This document shows positions 4,840 to 7,967 of a stretch of 7,967 bases of DNA, one piece after another. Where the stretch lies: the NCBI GenBank assembly GCA_011176655.1, contig DUEB01000088.1, forward strand, positions 1 through 7,967, in the 5' to 3' direction. The notes beneath the pieces were generated by a model. The model had not been told where the DNA came from and ran no database searches. It saw only the letters and a program-made list of their open reading frames with translations. The position numbers and the translations under genes were made by a program. The DNA comes from Dehalococcoidia bacterium (GTDB taxonomy: Bacteria > Chloroflexota > Dehalococcoidia > Dehalococcoidales > UBA5760). Within the stretch, counting starts at the first letter, position 1; each line of letters starts with the position of its first letter.

Positions 4840-5441
4840 CCAGGACTTTCTTCAACCGAAAAGCGCACATCTGGGATGAAGACCACTCCGAAAGAGATGC
4901 TGCCAAGCTCAGGGAGATGACGGAGCGCCTTGGAATCGAGCCTGGGGCGACGCTGCTTGATGTGGGGAGCGGCACCGGTGTCTTCCTCCCCATGCTGCTG
5001 AGTAAGGTCGGTAAAGGGGGACGGTTGTTCGCTCTTGACTCTGCCGAGGAGATGTTAAAGCGGGCCCGCAGCAAGCCCATCCAGGGGGAGGTCTACTACC
5101 TTCAGGCCGACGTTAGCGCTATCCCTATCCAGAGCGGGGTCTTTGACGTCGTCGTCTGCTACTCCAGCTTCCCCCACTTCCAGGATAAGCCCGGAGCCCT
5201 TTCCGAAATGAACCGGGTGACTAAAGACGGCGGCCGGCTCTTCATCTGCCATACCTCAAGCCGCGACCAGATCAATGATGTTCACAGTCAAATACCTACC
5301 CTGGAGCAGGATGTTATCCCGGACAAGGGTGACATGCAGCGGCTGCTGAGGGACGCTGGGTTTAACGAGATCACCATAGCTGACGGCGAAGCGAGCTATC
5401 TGGCTCGTGCCCGAAAGGTTTGCCGGGGCAAGATCCGCTAA
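4836..5441 (+). CDS. Class I SAM-dependent methyltransferase, substrate unknown
   Basis: The 201-aa soluble protein has a complete Rossmann-type methyltransferase core. Motif I is LLDVGSGTGVFLP (40-52). The acidic residue that normally binds the SAM ribose is D68 in LFALDSAEEML, and motif II-like ADV is at 91-93. FDVVVCYSSFPHF (103-115) is the post-adenine region, and GGRLFICHTSSRDQINDVH (132-150) is motif III and beyond. Two His residues, H139 and H150, together with the HIWDEDHS segment (11-18), could be substrate or metal contacts, but this is a guess. GTG 4836 overlaps the permease TGA, and GGAGGAAGG (4824-4832) is a strong ribosome site. It is the last gene of the operon. The arrangement suggests a metal-linked substrate such as a cofactor precursor, or simple co-regulation; no known enzyme is identified. 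Confidence 0.88.
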   Translation: MTRTFFNRKAHIWDEDHSERDAAKLREMTERLGIEPGATLLDVGSGTGVFLPMLLSKVGKGGRLFALDSAEEMLKRARSKPIQGEVYYLQADVSAIPIQSGVFDVVVCYSSFPHFQDKPGALSEMNRVTKDGGRLFICHTSSRDQINDVHSQIPTLEQDVIPDKGDMQRLLRDAGFNEITIADGEASYLARARKVCRGKIR

Positions 5442-5444
5442 CTG

Positions 5445-5726
5445 CTAATCCCGGTGGATACAGTACCAGGAACCCCCTTTGATTATCTTCTTATCCACCA
5501 GTCCCTTCTTAACCAGCTCCTCCAGGATACTATGGTTCTGCCAGGTCAGGCTGAGTAGGGCCATTCCCCGCCATAAAGAGTTTTCCGATGGTAGTTTACC
5601 CTCATCGATAGCTTCGACTATTTCGGAGGGCTCGTAGGCGCTATCCGGGTGTTCCGTCAGGAACTTCAGGATTCTCTGGGCGGTATTATCCAGCCCCTTC
5701 TCAAACTGCTCTCTGGATATCGGCAT
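5445..5726 (-). CDS. Small helical protein, winged-helix-like, function unknown
   Basis: The product is 93 aa from the second of two tandem ATG codons. AGGAGG (5737-5732) is 5 nt before ATG 5726 but only 2 nt before ATG 5729, so 5726 is the better start; the longer form would be 94 aa. The order helix (QFEKGLDNTAQRILKFLTEH), EPSEIVEAI, a helix around ILEELVKKGLV, then a short strand pair ending GGSWYCIHR resembles a winged helix-turn-helix, with the last part as the wing. I do not recognise a named family. It follows nadC by 12 nt and is probably in the same transcript, so a role as a regulator is possible but unsupported. Its stop lies 3 bp from that of the convergent methyltransferase gene. 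Confidence 0.78.
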   Translation of the reverse strand: MPISREQFEKGLDNTAQRILKFLTEHPDSAYEPSEIVEAIDEGKLPSENSLWRGMALLSLTWQNHSILEELVKKGLVDKKIIKGGSWYCIHRD

Positions 5727-5738
5727 CATCCCCTCCTT

Positions 5739-6638
5739 TTACTTTGTCAGCTTGGTATTACTGAGTTTAACGGCCTCAGGTTCAAGCTCCAGGCTGAAGT
5801 CCAGGGCTGGCGCCGAATGAGTAAGGGCACCGATAGATATTATGTCAACTCCAGCCCTGGCCACGGCACGGACATTAGTCAGGGTTATGCCGCCGGAGGC
5901 CTCCGTCTTAATGTCTCCCGGTATAAGGCCCTTAACACGCCGTATCTCATCAGGGCTCATGTTGTCCAGCATAATTATGTCCGCCCCACCCTCAACTGCC
6001 GCCAGGGCCTCGTCAAGCGTGCTCACCTCAACCTCAACGATTAAACCTTTGGGTGCCTTCCGCTTGGCTCCGGCGACGATGTCCTTGAGGCTCATCCCCA
6101 GGGAGCGCAGGGCGGTAAGGTGATTATCCTTAATCAGTATGGCGCTACCCAGGTGGAGACGGTGGTTCTGCCCGCCGCCGAGGCGCACGGCATACTTCTC
6201 CAACTGGCGGAGACCGGGGGTAGTCTTACGCGTATCAAAAATCTTAGCCCTGAGCCCCTTTGTCTCGGCGACAAACCGGGCCGTATAGGTAGCGATACCA
6301 CTGAGCCGGCCCAGGAAGTTGAGGGCGACCCGTTCCCCCTTGAGGATGCTGGCTACCCGGCCGGAGACAGCACACACCACGTCCCCGGGCTTGACTATAG
6401 CCCCATCGGCAATGGGTAACTCGGTCTTCAGGGTCGGGTCAATCTTGCTAAACACCCTCCTCGCTACCTCCCCACCGGCCAGCACCCCGCCTGCCTTAGC
6501 CGCTACGAGGGCCCTTCCCTGAAGCTCAGGCGGTATCAAGGTCTCACCGGTGACATCGCCGCAAGCCAGGTCCTCAGCCAGAGCCAGGTCTATGATGCTA
6601 TCAATCTGTTCGGTATCTGATTTGGGGTTATCTGTCAT
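5739..6638 (-). CDS. nadC: Nicotinate-nucleotide pyrophosphorylase (quinolinate phosphoribosyltransferase, carboxylating)
   Basis: The enzyme joins quinolinate with PRPP, releasing CO2, to give nicotinate mononucleotide, the entry into NAD synthesis. The 299-aa chain has the family motifs intact: DTRKTTPGLRQLEKYAV (135-151), GGGQNHR (154-160), IKDNH (169-173), EVEV (202-205), SGGI (248-251) and the ending ISIGALTHSAPALDFSL (267-283). I chose ATG 6638, giving MTDNPKSD. GGGAGGG (6653-6647) lies 8 nt upstream, and the preceding 18 codons, open back to ATG 6692, would run into the nadA end without family resemblance. The gene follows nadA by 28 nt, so it receives quinolinate from the preceding gene's product. 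No frameshift or lost catalytic residue is seen. Confidence 0.96.
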   Translation of the reverse strand: MTDNPKSDTEQIDSIIDLALAEDLACGDVTGETLIPPELQGRALVAAKAGGVLAGGEVARRVFSKIDPTLKTELPIADGAIVKPGDVVCAVSGRVASILKGERVALNFLGRLSGIATYTARFVAETKGLRAKIFDTRKTTPGLRQLEKYAVRLGGGQNHRLHLGSAILIKDNHLTALRSLGMSLKDIVAGAKRKAPKGLIVEVEVSTLDEALAAVEGGADIIMLDNMSPDEIRRVKGLIPGDIKTEASGGITLTNVRAVARAGVDIISIGALTHSAPALDFSLELEPEAVKLSNTKLTK

Positions 6639-6646
6639 GCCACCTA

Positions 6647-6653
6647 CCCTCCC
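6647..6653 (-). promoter_or_regulatory. Ribosome binding site that sets the nadC start
   Basis: GGGAGGG on the minus strand lies 8 nt before ATG 6638, in the short nadA-nadC gap. It favours this start over the longer open frame reaching 6692 inside nadA. Confidence 0.7.
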
Positions 6654-6666
6654 ATTTCCCTCGCTG

Positions 6667-7593
6667 TTACTTAACCGCCAGCATACGGTCAACCGCCCGC
6701 TTTGCCCGCAGCCTTATCTCTTCTGGAACGGTGACCACGTTTTGTCTTAACTCCATAGTCCTGGCCACCGTTTCCAGGGTGGTCTTCTTCATATCGGTGC
6801 AGACCTGGCTCTTTGAAACCAGGTAGAATGACTTCTCCGGGTTCTGCTTACGCAGCCCGTGCAGTATTCCCTCCTCGGTGCCGATAATAAACTCATGGCG
6901 GGAGCTGGCCCCGACATAGCGGAGCATTTGAGATGTGCTCAGGGCGGCGTCAGCCATGGCGACCACTTCGGGCCGACATTCGGGATGCACGAGCACCTCG
7001 GCATCGGGGTGAAGCCTCCTTGCCATCCTTACCTGCTGCGGCTTGATACGGTGGTGAACGTAACAGAAGCCGGGATAAAGCCTCAGCTTCTTCTCGGTCT
7101 TGGTAGAAATATAGTGTCCCAGATTCTGGTCGGGAACGAAGAGGATTTCGTCACCGGTGACCGAGGCTACCACCTCGACACCGTTGGCTGACGTGCAGCA
7201 GATATAGCTCTCCGCCTTGACCTCGGCTGACGAGTTGACATAGCAAACGACCACGGCTCCCGGATATTTCTGCTGCCATCTCTTCAGCTCGTCTGCCGAA
7301 ATCATATCAGCCATAGCGCAGCCGGCACAACCCTCGGTGAGCAGCACAGTGCGCTCCGGATTAAGGATAGCTGCCGTCTCCGCCATAAAGTGCACGCCGC
7401 AGAAGACAATTGTTTGGGCGTCAACGCTGGTGCAGATGCGGGCCAGTTCCAGGGAGTCCCCGACGAAGTCGGCAATATCCTGGACCTCGGGCCGCTGGTA
7501 GTTATGGGCCACAATCACCGCCCTGAGGCTCTCTTTGAGTTCGGCTATCTTTTCCTTCATTCTTTCAAATTCGTCCGTGTTCACTGTTACCAT
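6667..7593 (-). CDS. nadA: Quinolinate synthase, 4Fe-4S enzyme
   Basis: NadA condenses iminoaspartate with dihydroxyacetone phosphate to quinolinate, using an oxygen-sensitive 4Fe-4S cluster. At 308 aa it is the compact form seen in many anaerobes and thermophiles. By comparison with the E. coli arrangement, the cluster cysteines are C92 (in GCAGCAMADM), C177 (YPGFCYVH) and C265 (VCTDMKKTTL). C206 in HPEC is an extra cysteine at a position usually next to the substrate region. Other hallmarks are VIVAHNYQ (26-33), DSLELAR (46-52), VYFMAET-like VHFMAET (67-73) and STSQM (219-223). ATG 7593 overlaps the end of the upstream gene by 7 bp, with only a weak GGTG before it, so translational coupling is likely. 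No nadB is seen in the window. Confidence 0.96.
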   Translation of the reverse strand: MVTVNTDEFERMKEKIAELKESLRAVIVAHNYQRPEVQDIADFVGDSLELARICTSVDAQTIVFCGVHFMAETAAILNPERTVLLTEGCAGCAMADMISADELKRWQQKYPGAVVVCYVNSSAEVKAESYICCTSANGVEVVASVTGDEILFVPDQNLGHYISTKTEKKLRLYPGFCYVHHRIKPQQVRMARRLHPDAEVLVHPECRPEVVAMADAALSTSQMLRYVGASSRHEFIIGTEEGILHGLRKQNPEKSFYLVSKSQVCTDMKKTTLETVARTMELRQNVVTVPEEIRLRAKRAVDRMLAVK

Positions 7594-7967
7594 ATCACCA
7601 CTATATCCTCTATAGTATCGTTGAATGACGGCTTCTCATATACGTACCCCGGCTTTGGCTCGATACACTTCCAGTAACGCTTGCCAACGACCGGCCTGAC
7701 CCTCTCATCACTGATCGGGTCAAAATATACCATTCCTTCATCGGTCGTGTCGAAGGCAATTATGGCATGACCCGAGCTGGGAAAGCGTACGTCAACCAGG
7801 GCGCACCTGATGCCCTGCTTCTCGGCATTATTGTTAACGTCGGCCGCAAAGTGAGAACATACATACTCACCCTCAACGTATTCATTGGCGTCAGTCCTGT
7901 CTTTCTCCAAGAAGTCGACTGCCTCCCTAAAGGTGGGATTATGCAGGTTAAGCGCACTAGCCTCAAT
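7587..7967 (-). CDS. Protein with possible transglutaminase-like Cys-His-Asp triad, C-terminal part (runs off right edge)
   Basis: The frame is open from base 7967 to TAA 7589-7587, giving 126 residues with the N-terminus missing. A shorter reading from TTG 7910 exists but has no reason to be the start. Three segments suggest a papain- or transglutaminase-like catalytic triad in normal order: C37 in YVCSHFAADV, H67 in SSGHAIIAF and D83 in VYFDPISDE (numbered from the window edge). The region NPTFREAVDFLEKDRTD before the Cys looks helical. No signal peptide can be judged. It overlaps nadA by 7 bp and probably shares its transcript, but no functional link to NAD synthesis is evident. The triad is read by eye; a non-catalytic role is equally possible. 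Confidence 0.75.
   Translation of the reverse strand: MEASALNLHNPTFREAVDFLEKDRTDANEYVEGEYVCSHFAADVNNNAEKQGIRCALVDVRFPSSGHAIIAFDTTDEGMVYFDPISDERVRPVVGKRYWKCIEPKPGYVYEKPSFNDTIEDIVVIW

Noticed and set aside
6639..6692. 18-codon N-terminal extension of nadC from ATG 6692
   Set aside because: It would overlap nadA, lacks family resemblance, and a good ribosome site precedes ATG 6638 instead.
7302..7514. 70-codon minus-strand frame inside nadA, out of frame with it
   Set aside because: It is a shadow of the NadA coding sequence, which has all cluster cysteines and conserved motifs in the main frame.

Overview
This 8-kb window is ordinary, densely coding bacterial DNA with moderately high GC. The gene mix suggests an anaerobic bacterium, most like Chloroflexota/Dehalococcoidia: a short-form quinolinate synthase NadA, a CooT-family protein in a metal-import operon, FmdB next to Dtd, and many GTG starts. 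The taxonomy is inference only. I see no mobile elements, CRISPR arrays, tRNA or rRNA.

Layout. At 1-254 (minus) is the first part of a small protein with a SWIM-type Cys/His zinc motif, running off the left edge. At 255-566 is a divergent non-coding region with hairpins and a possible promoter. From 567 to 5441 every gene is on the plus strand: an FmdB-type zinc ribbon, D-aminoacyl-tRNA deacylase (dtd), a Fur/Zur-family regulator, a 72-aa His/Glu-rich helical protein, a CooT-family protein, then the lipoprotein, ATPase and permease of a cluster A-I (ZnuABC-like) metal importer, then a SAM-dependent methyltransferase. From 5445 to 7967 every gene is on the minus strand: in transcription order, the C-terminal part of a protein with a possible Cys-His-Asp triad, nadA, nadC and a 93-94-aa helical protein. 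The two blocks converge with only 3 bp between stop codons.

How the genes may work together. The block from 1339 to 5441 looks like a self-regulated metal-uptake operon. A nearly identical 15-nt element (14/15 matches, palindromic core CAAC-NN-GTTG) occurs twice. One copy lies 28 nt before the GTG chosen for the Fur-family gene, the other 28 nt before the ATG of the 72-aa protein. This is good evidence for an operator, and it also supports the GTG start. The transported metal is uncertain. The importer resembles zinc/manganese systems, but its binding protein appears to have lost the usual ligand residues and has Cys, Met and Asp nearby instead. It is also co-encoded with a CooT-like (nickel-binding family) protein and a His-rich helical protein. 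Nickel, cobalt or another metal is therefore as plausible as zinc. The minus-strand block supplies the last two steps of de novo NAD precursor synthesis.
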